Shown here one piece after another: positions 33,633 to 42,643 of a stretch of 64,000 nucleotides of DNA. The position numbers and the translations under genes are program-made. Source of the DNA: AR5 sp041497115 (lineage in GTDB: Bacteria; Methylomirabilota; Methylomirabilia; Rokubacteriales; CSP1-6); the NCBI GenBank assembly GCA_041497115.1, contig JBGQFW010000002.1, positions 1 to 64,000 of the forward strand, given 5' to 3'. Within the stretch, counting starts at the first letter, position 1. Each line of letters begins with the position of its first letter. A model generated the notes under the pieces. That model searched no databases. It was given only the letters and a program-made list of their open reading frames with translations, and had not been told where the DNA came from.

Positions 33633-34862
33633 TCACCCGCCTCCCAGGCGCCTGCGCAGCAGATCGAGGGCCACCTGCGACGACTGCCACTTCACCGAGG
33701 CGCGCCCGCCGGCGAAGCGGAAGTGATGCGCCTCCACCACGCCGGGCACCGCCACGCCGACGAAGACGGTGCCGACCGGCTTGGTCGGCGTGCCGCCGTC
33801 GGGCCCGGCGATGCCGGTGATCGACAGCCCGCAGGCGGCGCCCGCGCGCTCGCAGATGCCCCGCACCATCGCCTCCGCGCACGGCCGGCTCACCGCGCCG
33901 TGCACGCGCAGGATCTCGTCGCTCACGCCCAGCAGCTCCTGCTTGGCGCGGTTGGAGTACACGATGACGCCGCGCTCGAAGAACCTCGAGGCGCCGGCCA
34001 CGGTGGTCAGCCGGTGGCCGACCAGCCCCCCGGTGCAGGACTCCGCCACGGCGAGCATCAGCCCCCGGGCCACGAGCCGCCGCCCGACCACCTGCTCCAG
34101 CGTGTCGCCGTCGCGCCCGTAGCAGTCGGCGCCGAGCGCCTCCGCGATGCGCCGCTCGGCGGCGGCCAGCGCCTGGGCAGCGGCCTCCGGGGTGGCGCCG
34201 CGCGCGCGCAGCCGCACCCACACCTCGCCGTCGGTCGGCACCGTGGCCACCGCGACATCGCTCCCCGCCTCGCCGGGGCCGAGCCACGGCGCCAGGCGCG
34301 CCTCCACGTCGGCCGGCGCCGCGCCCGCCGTGCGCAGCGTACGCACCGCCACGGCGTGGCTGCCGCCGGAATGGGCGCGCGCGAAGTCTAGCAGAAGGGC
34401 GGTCGTGTCGGCGGCGAGGCCGCCTCGCGGCAGCACGACCCAGGCCGCCGCGCCGCTCTCGAGCGCCCACGCCGGCTCGGCGTCGGCGGGGGCCCACACC
34501 TGGGCCCCCTGCGGCAGCAGCGCCAGCCGCTCGTCACGCCGGGGCAGCGGGCGGTCGCGCCGCCGGTGCTGCGCCTGCAGCGCCGCCAGCATCCGGTCGT
34601 TGAGGGCCAGGCGCGTGCCGGTGGCGCGGGCGAGCACGCGGCGCACCACGTCACCGGTGGAGCCGCCCGGGCCGGCCAGCAGCAGCGTCAGCGCGGCGGG
34701 CGGCGTCAGCGCGCGCTCGAGCGCCCCCTCGTCCTCCTCGACCAGCGTGCGGCTCTCCACGCCGACACCACCGGCGGCCAGCGCCGCCGCCACCGCCGCC
34801 GAGTCGTCGTCCACCGGCGCCAGCGGCGGGCCGATCGCGATCAGCCGCACGCCCGAGGTCAC
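33633..34862 (-). CDS. cinA: CinA-family protein with degenerate N-terminal domain
   Basis: 409 residues from GTG 34862, overlapping the pgpA stop (GTGA). The C-terminal CinA/PncC domain is intact: AVAESCTGGLVGHRLT, VIVYSNRAKQELLGV and SITGIAGPDGGTPTKPVGTV, the nicotinamide-nucleotide deamidase fold. The N-terminal MoaB-like (COG1058) domain is diverged: the usual GDEL and GGTGPTxDD motifs are absent, with LLAGPGGSTGDVV in that place. So deamidation is likely kept and the pyrophosphatase activity doubtful. Confidence 0.82.
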   Translation of the reverse strand: MTSGVRLIAIGPPLAPVDDDSAAVAAALAAGGVGVESRTLVEEDEGALERALTPPAALTLLLAGPGGSTGDVVRRVLARATGTRLALNDRMLAALQAQHRRRDRPLPRRDERLALLPQGAQVWAPADAEPAWALESGAAAWVVLPRGGLAADTTALLLDFARAHSGGSHAVAVRTLRTAGAAPADVEARLAPWLGPGEAGSDVAVATVPTDGEVWVRLRARGATPEAAAQALAAAERRIAEALGADCYGRDGDTLEQVVGRRLVARGLMLAVAESCTGGLVGHRLTTVAGASRFFERGVIVYSNRAKQELLGVSDEILRVHGAVSRPCAEAMVRGICERAGAACGLSITGIAGPDGGTPTKPVGTVFVGVAVPGVVEAHHFRFAGGRASVKWQSSQVALDLLRRRLGGG

Positions 34863-35368
34863 AGCCAGCCCATCCGGCGGGCGAGTGAGGTGAGCGCGAG
34901 GGCGTAGGCGCCGGCCACCAGGTCGTCGACCATGACGCCGAAGCCGCCGGGCAGCCGCTGGGCAGCGTTGGCCGGGAACGGCTTGAGGATGTCGAAAATC
35001 CGTAAGAGGACGAACGCGACGGCGAGCGCGACGGCGGTGAGCGGCAGGGTCAGGACCGCGAGCGTCATGCCGGCCACCTCGTCCACCACGATCACGCCGG
35101 GATCCTTGACGCCGAGCGCGCGCTCGGCGTCGTCGGCGGCCCAGGTGCCGGCGATCGAGACGACGATCAGCAGCGCGACCAGCGCCGGCGTCGAGAGGGC
35201 GAGCAGCCACAGGACGAGCGCGGTGGCGGCGCTGGCCACGGTGCCGGGCGCCACCGGGGACCGGCCGAGCCCGCCCGCCGTCGCGATGAAGAGCGCCAGG
35301 CGGGTGCGGGCGGCGACGCGGTCAGGCGCGCTCGCCGACGAGCTCGTACCCTTCGACCTCGGCGACAC
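34859..35368 (-). CDS. pgpA: Phosphatidylglycerophosphatase A
   Basis: 169 residues. Family segments: GLGRSPVAPGTVAS near the N-terminus, VIVVDEVAGMTLAV, then PFPANAAQRLPGGFGVMVDD. Several hydrophobic helices place it in the inner membrane, where it makes phosphatidylglycerol. The best available start is GTG 35368, which overlaps rimO by 47 nt; homology begins only at about residue 20 (RTRLALFIATAGG). The 3' end overlaps cinA. Confidence 0.88.
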   Translation of the reverse strand: MSPRSKGTSSSASAPDRVAARTRLALFIATAGGLGRSPVAPGTVASAATALVLWLLALSTPALVALLIVVSIAGTWAADDAERALGVKDPGVIVVDEVAGMTLAVLTLPLTAVALAVAFVLLRIFDILKPFPANAAQRLPGGFGVMVDDLVAGAYALALTSLARRMGWL

Positions 35369-36644
35369 GCACGCGGGCGAAGCGCCCCGGGGCGAAGTCC
35401 GCGCGGCCGCGCAGGTAGACCACCCCGTCGATCTCGGGCGCCTGGCCGGCCGTGCGCCCTTCCCAGTCGAAGGCGCCGTCCTCGCTGGGCCCGTCCACCA
35501 GCACGTCGGTGACGGTCCCGACGAGCTTGGTCGCGCGATCCCACGCGATCGTGTCCTGCGCCGCCTGCACGCGCGCCGCGCGCTCGGCGGCGACCTCGGA
35601 CGCCACCGGCCCCGCGAAGGCCGGCGACGGTGTCCCCTCCTCCGGCGAATAGGTGAAGACGCCGAGCCGGTCGAAGCGCACCGCGTCCACGAACTCGAGC
35701 AGCCGCGCGAACGCGGCGTCGGTCTCGCCGGGGAAGCCGACGAGGACGGTGGTGCGCACCGTCACCCCCGGGATCGCCGCGCGGAACTGGGCGACGATCT
35801 CCTCCATCCGCCGTGCCGTCACCGCCCGGCGCATGGATCGGAGGATCGCGTCGTCGCCGTGCTGGACCGGCAGGTCGAGGTAGGGCACCACGCGGGCGCG
35901 CGCCCAGCGTTCGACCAGGCGGTCGTTGACGTGGGCGGGATGCAGGTACATCGGCCGGATCCACGGCATCCGCGTGTCGTCGCCGAGCGCCTGCAGCAGG
36001 TCGGCGATGTCGCCGTTGCCGGGGAGGTCGCGCCCGTAGGCCAGCGTGTCCTGCGAGACGAGGATCGCCTCCTGGATGCCCCGCGCGGCCAGCGCCTCCA
36101 CCTCGCGCACGACGTCGGGCAGCGGCCGGCTGCGATGGCGTCCCCTGAACTGGGGGATCGCGCAGAAGGTGCAGCCCATGTCACACCCCTCGGCGATCTT
36201 CACGTACGCGTACGGCACCTTCGTCGTGAGCAGGCGCGGCGTGCTCGCGTCGTAGAGATAGCCGGGGGGCGCCGCGGTGGCCCAGTCGTGGCGGTTGGCG
36301 GCCTGGCGCACGAGGTCCACGATGGCGGGCAGGTTGGAGGTGCCGAGGATGCCGTCGATCTCCGGCATCTCACGCATCACCTCGGCGCCGTAGCGCTGGG
36401 TGAGGCAGCCGGTGACGATCAGCGCCCGGCAGCGGCCGCGCTCCTTGAGCCGGGCCGCTTCCAGAATCGTGTTGACGGACTCCTCGCGCGCGCGGTCGAT
36501 GAACGCGCACGTGTTGACGATGACGCACTCCGCGTCCTCGGCGCGCTCGACGATCGGAAACCCCGCCTCGGTGAGCAACCCGAGCATCAGCTCGGAGTCC
36601 ACCTGGTTCTTCGGGCAGCCCAGGGTCGTGAGATGGATGTTCAT
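35322..36644 (-). CDS. rimO: Ribosomal protein uS12 methylthiotransferase RimO
   Basis: 440 residues. The N-terminal MTTase domain starts MNIHLTTLGCPKNQVDSE with the first cluster Cys. The radical SAM CxxxCxxC is CDMGCTFC (about residue 154). The C-terminal TRAM domain runs through GAFDWEGRTAGQAPEIDGVV. It methylthiolates Asp in uS12 using two [4Fe-4S] clusters. It sits in the leftward housekeeping block; yajQ is 10 nt upstream on the same strand. Confidence 0.95.
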   Translation of the reverse strand: MNIHLTTLGCPKNQVDSELMLGLLTEAGFPIVERAEDAECVIVNTCAFIDRAREESVNTILEAARLKERGRCRALIVTGCLTQRYGAEVMREMPEIDGILGTSNLPAIVDLVRQAANRHDWATAAPPGYLYDASTPRLLTTKVPYAYVKIAEGCDMGCTFCAIPQFRGRHRSRPLPDVVREVEALAARGIQEAILVSQDTLAYGRDLPGNGDIADLLQALGDDTRMPWIRPMYLHPAHVNDRLVERWARARVVPYLDLPVQHGDDAILRSMRRAVTARRMEEIVAQFRAAIPGVTVRTTVLVGFPGETDAAFARLLEFVDAVRFDRLGVFTYSPEEGTPSPAFAGPVASEVAAERAARVQAAQDTIAWDRATKLVGTVTDVLVDGPSEDGAFDWEGRTAGQAPEIDGVVYLRGRADFAPGRFARVRVAEVEGYELVGERA

Positions 36645-36654
36645 GGAGGCGGCG

Positions 36655-37149
36655 CTAGCCCCGGTAGTTCGTGAACTGGAGCGCGATGCCGAGCTCCTTC
36701 TCCCGCAGCAGCGCCATGACCCGCTGGAGATCGTCTTTGCTCTTGCCCGACACGCGGACCTGGTCGTCCTGGATGGAGGCCTGGACCCGGATCTTGGTGT
36801 CTTTGATGAGCCGCACCATCTCCTTGGCCTTGTCCATCGGGATGCCCTGCTGCAGCCCGATGCGCTGGCGAAGGGTGCTGCCGGCGGCCGGCTCCACCAC
36901 GCCGTAGGTCAGCGCCTTGAGCGGCACGCCGCGCTTGTGGAGCTTCGACTGGAGGATGTCCACCACCGCCTTGAGCTTCATCTCGTCGGCGGAGGTGAGG
37001 ACGAGATCGGTCTTGTCGAGCACGATCTCGTTGCGGGTGCCCTTGAGGTCGTAGCGGGTCTCCACCTCGCGGCGCGCCTGGTCCACCGCGTTGGTCACCT
37101 CCTGCATGTCGATCTTGCAGACGACGTCGAAGGAGTTGTCGGCGGCCAT
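36655..37149 (-). CDS. yajQ: YajQ family nucleotide-binding protein
   Basis: 164 residues: MAADNSFDVVCKIDMQEVTNAVD-type start (residues 1-23), then VETRYDLKGT, a central RGVPLKALTYG and the C-terminal DDQVRVSGKSKDDLQ. YajQ proteins bind nucleotides, and some are c-di-GMP effectors. Size is standard. It lies between lolA and rimO. TAGACT is 9 nt upstream of ATG 37149. Confidence 0.93.
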   Translation of the reverse strand: MAADNSFDVVCKIDMQEVTNAVDQARREVETRYDLKGTRNEIVLDKTDLVLTSADEMKLKAVVDILQSKLHKRGVPLKALTYGVVEPAAGSTLRQRIGLQQGIPMDKAKEMVRLIKDTKIRVQASIQDDQVRVSGKSKDDLQRVMALLREKELGIALQFTNYRG

Positions 37150-37161
37150 GGCGCAGAGAGT

Positions 37162-37836
37162 CTACCGCAGCGGGACGGTCGCGACACCCTTGGGCGCCAC
37201 GAACGTGAACAGCGAGTCGGCGAGGCCGGAGTTGATCGTGGTCTTGCGGAACTGCATCGTGACGGTGTTCTCGAACTGGTCGTAGACGACCGCCTTGCGC
37301 GTCTCCCACGAGCGTGGGTCCAGCGAGAGGATCAGCCGCGCCATGGTGGGCAGCGGCTGCCGGGGGGCGAGATCGAGCACGACGTTGCCGTCGCGGTCCC
37401 GCGGGTCGGCCGGGTTGAGGAAGCGCACGCCGAAGTGCTCGCGGAGCTTGCCGAGCCCGGCGAGAAACGACCCGGCCGGCCCGGACAGAGCCTCGGGGGC
37501 CGCGGCGACGTTGACCTGGCCGAGCGCCGGCGTGTAGATCCAGAGCGTCTTGCCGTCGGAGACGATCTGCTGGGGCGTGGGATCGGCGTACTCCCAGCGC
37601 AGCTTGCCGCCCTTCTTGAGATAGACGACGCCCTTGGCGGGAATGCTCTGGTTGAGGCTCCGGTTGAACGCCGTCTGGTCGAACTCGGCCTTGAGGTCGT
37701 TGATCCGCGTGTAGGCGCCCTCCAGGCCGCGCACGGCGTCGTCGAGCGACGGGCCGGGGGCGGGCGTCTGTGCGGAGGCGCCGGCGGCCCCGGCGAGGAG
37801 CACGAGGACGGCGAGGCGCGCGGGCCAGCGGAGCAT
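37162..37836 (-). CDS. lolA: Outer-membrane lipoprotein carrier protein LolA
   Basis: 224 residues from ATG 37836. Signal peptide (residues 1-23, cleavage near ASA). The mature part matches LolA: INDLKAEFDQTAFNRSLNQS, GVVYLKKGGKLRWEYADPTP and SDGKTLWIYTPALGQV. It ferries lipoproteins through the periplasm, agreeing with the many lipobox proteins here and a diderm envelope. TACAGT (37843-37848) lies 6 nt before the ATG, so a leaderless message is likely. Confidence 0.92.
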   Translation of the reverse strand: MLRWPARLAVLVLLAGAAGASAQTPAPGPSLDDAVRGLEGAYTRINDLKAEFDQTAFNRSLNQSIPAKGVVYLKKGGKLRWEYADPTPQQIVSDGKTLWIYTPALGQVNVAAAPEALSGPAGSFLAGLGKLREHFGVRFLNPADPRDRDGNVVLDLAPRQPLPTMARLILSLDPRSWETRKAVVYDQFENTVTMQFRKTTINSGLADSLFTFVAPKGVATVPLR

Positions 37837-37862
37837 GGCTCCACTGTACACCGGCCCCGCCG

Positions 37863-38552
37863 TCAGCCGACGAAGCGAACCGGCCGCGCCACCGCCTCGG
37901 CCAGCCGCGCCAGGTACTGGACGCGCGGGATCGTGCGGGCGCCCAGCGAGGCGAGGTGCGGCGAGGGCACCTGCACGTCGAGCACGGTCACGCCGACGCG
38001 ACGCGCGTGCTCGACGAGCGCGGCCAGCGCGATCTTCGAGGCGTCCCGGGTGCGATGAAACATGGACTCGGCCGAGAAGAGCGCGCCGATCGCCACCCCG
38101 TACAGGCCGCCGGCCAGCGCGCCGCCCGCCTCCCACACCTCCACGCTGTGCGCCCAGCCGAGGCCGTGCAGGCGCACGTAGGCCGCCGACAGCGCCGGCG
38201 TGATCCACGTCTCCGCGCGGTCGGCGCAGCCGGCGACGACCTCGGCGAAGGCCGCGTTGAGCGTCACGCGGAAACCTCCCTGCCGCAGCCGCCGGGCGAG
38301 GCTGCGCGAGACGTGGAAGCCGTCGAGCGGCAGGATCGCCCGCGGGTCGGGCGACCACCAGAGCAGGGCGTGCTCGTCCCAGGGCCACGGAAAGACGCCC
38401 CGGCGATAGGCGGCGATCAGCGTGGCCGGCTCGAGGTCGCCGCCCTCGGCGAGAAGCCCCTCGGGGTCGGCGCCCGCGGGATCGGGAAAGCGGAACCGGC
38501 ACGGCGGCAGCGGCGCCGGCGGCGGCGTGGGGGTCAGGCTGATCTCGACCAC
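37863..38552 (-). CDS. aat: Leucyl/phenylalanyl-tRNA--protein transferase
   Basis: 229 residues from GTG 38552. Family motifs: FPDP, LLAEGGDLEPATLIAAYRRG, VFPWP, LLWWSPDPRAIL, GWAHSVEVWE, GGLYGVAIGALFSAESMF and LDVQVPSPHLASLG. It adds Leu or Phe to N-degrons for ClpAP/ClpS proteolysis. The gene lies between pilB and lolA on the minus strand. The start is 10 nt after the pilB stop. Confidence 0.95.
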   Translation of the reverse strand: MVEISLTPTPPPAPLPPCRFRFPDPAGADPEGLLAEGGDLEPATLIAAYRRGVFPWPWDEHALLWWSPDPRAILPLDGFHVSRSLARRLRQGGFRVTLNAAFAEVVAGCADRAETWITPALSAAYVRLHGLGWAHSVEVWEAGGALAGGLYGVAIGALFSAESMFHRTRDASKIALAALVEHARRVGVTVLDVQVPSPHLASLGARTIPRVQYLARLAEAVARPVRFVG

Positions 38553-38561
38553 GCCCCGAGA

Positions 38562-40418
38562 CTACTCGGAGGTGACTCTCAGGACTTCCTCGAGCGTCGT
38601 CACGCCCTCCAGGACCTTGACGAGACCGGCCGAGCGCAGCGTGAGCATGCCGAGGTCGGTGGCGACCTTCTTGATCTCGGCGGCGCTGGCGCCGGCGACG
38701 ATCAGCTCGCGGATCTCGCGGGAGACGGGCAGCACCTCGTAGAGCGCGATCCGCCCCTTGAAGCCCGTGAAGTTGCACGTCTGGCAGCCCCGCCCGCGCG
38801 CCAGCGTCAGCGTGCCGCGCCCCTGGGGCGCCAGGCCGTGGGTCACGAGCTCGGACTCGTCCACCTCGTGGCTCTCCCGGCACTCCTCGCAGATCCGCCG
38901 CGCCAGCCGCTGGGCGACGATGAGACGGAGCGACGAGGCGAGCAGGAAGGCCGGCAGGCCCATGTCGACCAGCCGGCTCACGGTGGAGGGCGCGTCGTTG
39001 GTGTGCAGCGTGCTGAGCACGAGGTGGCCGGTGAGGGCGGCCCGGTTGGCGACCTGGGCGGTGTCGAGGTCGCGCATCTCGCCGACCAGGATCACGTCCG
39101 GGTCGTGGCGCAGGAACGAGCGCAGCGCGGTGGCGAAGCCGAAGCCGATCTCCTCGTTGACCTGGACCTGGTTGACCCGCGGGATGTTGTACTCGACGGG
39201 ATCCTCGAGGGTGAGGACGTGGCGCTCGGGCGAGTTCACCGTCTGCAGCGCCGAGTACAGCGTGGTCGTCTTGCCGGAGCCGGTGGGCCCGGTGACCAGG
39301 ATCATCCCGTGCGAGTTGCGGAAGGCCTTCTGGAACTCCTCCAGGCTCCACGCGTCGAAGCCGAGCAGGTTCAGGTCCAGCTTGAGCGCGCCCTTGTCGA
39401 GGAGGCGCAGCACCACGCTCTCCCCGTAGAGCGCCGGGATCACCGACACGCGGAAGTCGACCTCGCGCCCGCCCTCGCGGAACCGGATCCGCCCGTCCTG
39501 CGGCAGCCGGCGCTCGGCGATGTCCATGCTCGCCATGATCTTGATGCGCGACACGATCGCCGGCTCCAGCCGCTTGGCCGCCGTCGTCACGTCGTGCAGC
39601 AGGCCGTCCACGCGGAAGCGCACCTGCAAGAAGCGCTCGGCCGGCTCCAGGTGGATGTCGGAGGCGCCGCGGGTGATCGCCTCCGCCAGGAGCATGTGCA
39701 CCAGCCGCACGACCGGCGCGTGGTCGGCCGAGGCGCGCAGCTCGAGCGGGCTCGACGCCTCCTCGGGCTCCTCGCTCCCGGCGCCGGCCTCCGCCTCCGC
39801 CTCGCTGAGCGCGCTCGCCAGCGTGGCCTTCTGCGCCTCGTAGAACTGGTCCAGCGCCTGGCGGATCACGGTGGGGCGCGCGATCACCGGGAACACCCGC
39901 ATGCCGGTGCGGAAGGCGACGTCGTCCACCGCCGACAGGTTGGTCGGGTCCATCATCGCCAGCGTGAGCGCGCCGGCGGTGCGGCCGATCGGCACGACCT
40001 CGTGCTTGAGCGCGATGGCCGAGGGGACCAGACGCAGGATCTCGGGCGGGATGCCGCCCTCGGGGAAGACGACGAACGGGATCCGGTAGTGGCGCGACTG
40101 CGCGTCCACCATCTGGTCCTCGGTCATGAGCCCGAGGCGCACGACCACGGTCTGGAGCTTGTCGCCCGTGCGCTTCTGCTCGGTCAGGACCTGCGCGAAC
40201 TGGTCGGGGGTGATCATCCCCTCGGCGAGCAGGAAGTCGGAGAGACGGCGGCGCTGCGTCTGGGCCTCGACCACGCTCAGCGTGGTCACGCCGTTGGCGG
40301 GGGGCGCGGCCGAGGCCACCGCGGCGGCGAGTCCGGCCCGGCGATCCCCGTCCTCAGAGGATGGCCCCGTTCGCCGGCTCCACTCGCGGTCGACAGCCTG
40401 CTTGATCGTCGGCTTCAT
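38562..40418 (-). CDS. pilB: Type IV pilus / type II secretion assembly ATPase PilB (GspE family)
   Basis: 618 residues. N-terminal T2SSE_N domain (about 55-200, RRLSDFLLAEGMITPDQF). The ATPase core has GASDIHLEP, Walker A GPTGSGKTTT (about residue 377), the Asp box LTLEDPVEYNIP, Walker B ILVGEMRD and LSTLHTNDAPST. A zinc site is formed by CEEC and CQTC near the C-terminus. It powers pilin assembly or secretion at the inner membrane. No other pilus gene is in the window. A sigma54-like site lies just upstream. Confidence 0.93.
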   Translation of the reverse strand: MKPTIKQAVDREWSRRTGPSSEDGDRRAGLAAAVASAAPPANGVTTLSVVEAQTQRRRLSDFLLAEGMITPDQFAQVLTEQKRTGDKLQTVVVRLGLMTEDQMVDAQSRHYRIPFVVFPEGGIPPEILRLVPSAIALKHEVVPIGRTAGALTLAMMDPTNLSAVDDVAFRTGMRVFPVIARPTVIRQALDQFYEAQKATLASALSEAEAEAGAGSEEPEEASSPLELRASADHAPVVRLVHMLLAEAITRGASDIHLEPAERFLQVRFRVDGLLHDVTTAAKRLEPAIVSRIKIMASMDIAERRLPQDGRIRFREGGREVDFRVSVIPALYGESVVLRLLDKGALKLDLNLLGFDAWSLEEFQKAFRNSHGMILVTGPTGSGKTTTLYSALQTVNSPERHVLTLEDPVEYNIPRVNQVQVNEEIGFGFATALRSFLRHDPDVILVGEMRDLDTAQVANRAALTGHLVLSTLHTNDAPSTVSRLVDMGLPAFLLASSLRLIVAQRLARRICEECRESHEVDESELVTHGLAPQGRGTLTLARGRGCQTCNFTGFKGRIALYEVLPVSREIRELIVAGASAAEIKKVATDLGMLTLRSAGLVKVLEGVTTLEEVLRVTSE

Positions 40419-40437
40419 ATCGGCCGCCCAACACGGT

Positions 40438-40452
40438 GCAAGCTCGGAACCA
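40438..40452 (-). promoter_or_regulatory. Candidate sigma54 (-24/-12) promoter upstream of pilB
   Basis: Reading left, TGGTTCCGAGCTTGC carries GG and TTGC at the spacing of the TGGCAC-N5-TTGC consensus. The -12 GC is about 20 nt upstream of ATG 40418. The conserved C-A-C after TGG is not kept. Confidence 0.4.
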
Positions 40453-40627
40453 AAGCCGGGGCCGAGTGATAACCGTCAATCGGGCACTGACTTACGCGAC
40501 ACCCCGCCGCGTGTCGGCCCGCGGTGACGGTCGATTCCTCGCCTGCCTTGCCCAATGGGGTCGGCTAGAAAATGACCGGGGGCGCCATCTCGACCTGACA
40601 GCATGAGCACGTGCTAGGGTAACGACC

Positions 40628-40915
40628 ATGCGCGTCCTTCTTATTCTCGCCCTGGTGGTCGCTGCCGCCGCCTGCGGCTCGCCCGAGGCGCCGAAGACCT
40701 CGCCGGCCGCCGCGCGGCTGGCCAAGGCGGAGGCCGCCATGGAGGCCTGCAAGAAGCGAGTGGGGCTCGAGAGCGTCGCCACACCGACCGGTGTCGTGCT
40801 CGACGATCCGGCCACCCACGGCCAGGAGATGACGCCCGAGATGGCCGGGCAGCTGCGGCTGAAGATCCAGTGCCGCCTGGAGCTCGACGAGCTGCTCGCG
40901 GCGCGCCGGCCCTAG
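40628..40915 (+). CDS. Small lipoprotein (95 residues)
   Basis: ATG 40628; TAGGGT (40615-40620) ends 7 nt before it, suggesting leaderless translation. Signal peptide RVLLILALVVAAAAC with the lipobox Cys at residue 16. The mature part is a charged helix with two Cys (MEACKKRVG and KIQCRLELDE) and no recognised family. Its stop overlaps by 4 nt the end of the convergent SDR gene. Confidence 0.65.
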   Translation: MRVLLILALVVAAAACGSPEAPKTSPAAARLAKAEAAMEACKKRVGLESVATPTGVVLDDPATHGQEMTPEMAGQLRLKIQCRLELDELLAARRP

Positions 40916-41682
40916 GGACCCTGCGTCTCGCGGTGGTCCTCGGCGCGGTCCACCGGCGCCCAGCCGAGGACGGCGCGGGCGTGGCCGAGATCGCGATAGT
41001 TCCAGCGGTTGTCGGACACCGCGTAGAAGACGTCGAAGCGCACGCGGGCCGGCGCCTCGATGCACGCGGCGATCATGCGGACCACGTCGCGCTGGCTGCA
41101 CCAGACCGCGACCTCGCGCGTGGACATGGGCCGATCCTCCGCCCGCACCCGGCCGATCCGGATGCAGATCATGGACATCCCGTGCGCGTCGGCGAAGGCG
41201 CGCGCGAGCGCCTCGCCCCACACCTTGCTGGCGCCGTAGAGGCCGCCCGGTCGGAGCGGCGCCTCGTGGGTCAGCGGCGACCACGAGCCGACCTCGTCGT
41301 AGCGGCCCGCGACGATGTGGCTCAGCGGCGGCTCGCGCTCCCAGCCGCTGATCGTCGCCCCGCTGCTGGCAAAGATCACGCGCGCGACGCCCGCACGCCG
41401 GGACGCCTCGAAGACGTTGTAGGTGCCGATCACGTTGGAGCGCAGGAGGTCGGCCGGCGCCTGGTGATCGCCCGCCGCGGCGGCGAGGTGCACGACGGTG
41501 TCCACCCCCTCGAACGCGGGCTGGATCGCGTCGAGGTCGCCGAGGTCGGCGAGGTGGCACTCCACGCCCGCCACCGGCCGGCGGTTCAGCGCGCGGAGCG
41601 GGTATTGCGTGCCGAGGTGCGCGTGGAGCGCGCCGCCGATGAGGCCGCTGAGACCGGTGACGAGCAGGCGGCGGGCGGCCAC
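40912..41682 (-). CDS. NAD-dependent epimerase/dehydratase (extended SDR, uronate-dehydrogenase-like)
   Basis: 256 residues. Nucleotide loop VTGLSGLIGGAL (about residue 7), Asp/Leu adenine-site ADLGDLDAI, HLAA, the catalytic Ser in FASSGAT and YGASKVWGE (Tyr-x3-Lys), then IRIGRV. The YGASKxxGE block and short length resemble uronate dehydrogenases and related sugar-acid SDRs. It is last of three leftward genes (molybdopterin hydroxylase, VOC dioxygenase, SDR), 7 nt after the VOC gene. The substrate is unproven. Confidence 0.82.
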   Translation of the reverse strand: MAARRLLVTGLSGLIGGALHAHLGTQYPLRALNRRPVAGVECHLADLGDLDAIQPAFEGVDTVVHLAAAAGDHQAPADLLRSNVIGTYNVFEASRRAGVARVIFASSGATISGWEREPPLSHIVAGRYDEVGSWSPLTHEAPLRPGGLYGASKVWGEALARAFADAHGMSMICIRIGRVRAEDRPMSTREVAVWCSQRDVVRMIAACIEAPARVRFDVFYAVSDNRWNYRDLGHARAVLGWAPVDRAEDHRETQGP

Positions 41683-41689
41683 GCGGACG

Positions 41690-42604
41690 CTAGCCCTCCA
41701 CCTCGCGGTTGAGCCCGAAGTCGTCGGGCACCGGCGGCCCCCAGCGGTAGAGCGCGTCGGCCTCGGGCCAGTCCCGCGCCTCCCAGGCGCACGACTCGGG
41801 GATGTAGTCGAGGTCGTGGAAGTACTCGGCGAAGGAGCCCCACGGATCGCGCATGTAATAGAAGAAGTTCGAGCCGATCACGTGGCGCCCCAGCCCCCAG
41901 CCCGGCTGCCAGCCGCGCTCCTGCATCCGCACGGCGCCCATGGCGATCTCGTCCACGCTGCCCACCTCGAACGAGCCGTGGTGGAACCCCGGTCCCTTGG
42001 AGGAGAGGAACGCCACGTTGTGGTGGTCGGTGGTGCAGCGCAGGAACGCGATGATGGACTTGGAGCGATCGGACAGCTTCAGGCCGAGCACGCGGGTGTA
42101 GAAGTCGAGCTGGCGCTCGACGTCGGGCGTGAACAGCAGCACGTGGCCGAGCCGGCGCGGCGTCGCGGTGGCGGTGGCCTCCGGCGCGCCGCGATCCACC
42201 CGGCGGCCGATGTGGCCGGGGCTGTTCAGCCGCAGCGGCGGATCGGCGGGGGGCGACGCCGGAGCCTCGTCGCGGACGTTGATCAGGTTGCCGTCGGGAT
42301 CGCGGATCCAGACGCCGCCCTCGGGCGCGCCGCGCGGCGGATCCACCTCCTTCACGCCGGCGCGGCGGATCGACTCGCGCGTCGCCGCGTAGTCGTCGTC
42401 GTGGGCGCCGAAGGCCAGGTGGTGCAACCGCTTCCTGGGCCCGCCGTAGAGCAGGACGGTCTCGCGCTTGAGCGGCGCCGGGCGCAGGGCCACGGCGCCG
42501 TCGCGCCGTGCCTCGTCGATGAGGCCGAAGCTCGTGTAAAACTTCGCGCCAACCGTCTGGTCGGGAACCTCGAGCGCGTAGTGCAGGAGCGCGCGCACGG
42601 CCAT
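41690..42604 (-). CDS. VOC-family protein, extradiol-dioxygenase-like (two VOC modules)
   Basis: 304 residues with two glyoxalase/VOC modules. Module 1 starts LLHYALEVPDQTVGAKFY; module 2 starts LGHVLLFTPDVERQLDFY. The probable metal ligands of module 2 are His in GHVLLF, His in GFHHGSFEV and Glu in FAEYFHD, the 2-His-1-Glu pattern of type I extradiol dioxygenases. It may open a catechol-like ring. A TAAACT box and GGGAGG precede ATG 42604. It lies downstream of the molybdopterin hydroxylase subunit. Confidence 0.82.
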   Translation of the reverse strand: MAVRALLHYALEVPDQTVGAKFYTSFGLIDEARRDGAVALRPAPLKRETVLLYGGPRKRLHHLAFGAHDDDYAATRESIRRAGVKEVDPPRGAPEGGVWIRDPDGNLINVRDEAPASPPADPPLRLNSPGHIGRRVDRGAPEATATATPRRLGHVLLFTPDVERQLDFYTRVLGLKLSDRSKSIIAFLRCTTDHHNVAFLSSKGPGFHHGSFEVGSVDEIAMGAVRMQERGWQPGWGLGRHVIGSNFFYYMRDPWGSFAEYFHDLDYIPESCAWEARDWPEADALYRWGPPVPDDFGLNREVEG

Positions 42605-42643
42605 GTCGTGACCTCCCGGTGGAAGGAGTTTACACCGGCGTGT

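Noticed and set aside
40419..40627. c-di-GMP riboswitch upstream of pilB
   Set aside because: The conserved GEMM core sequences could not be found on the minus strand. Only short GC hairpins and the sigma54-like site are present.
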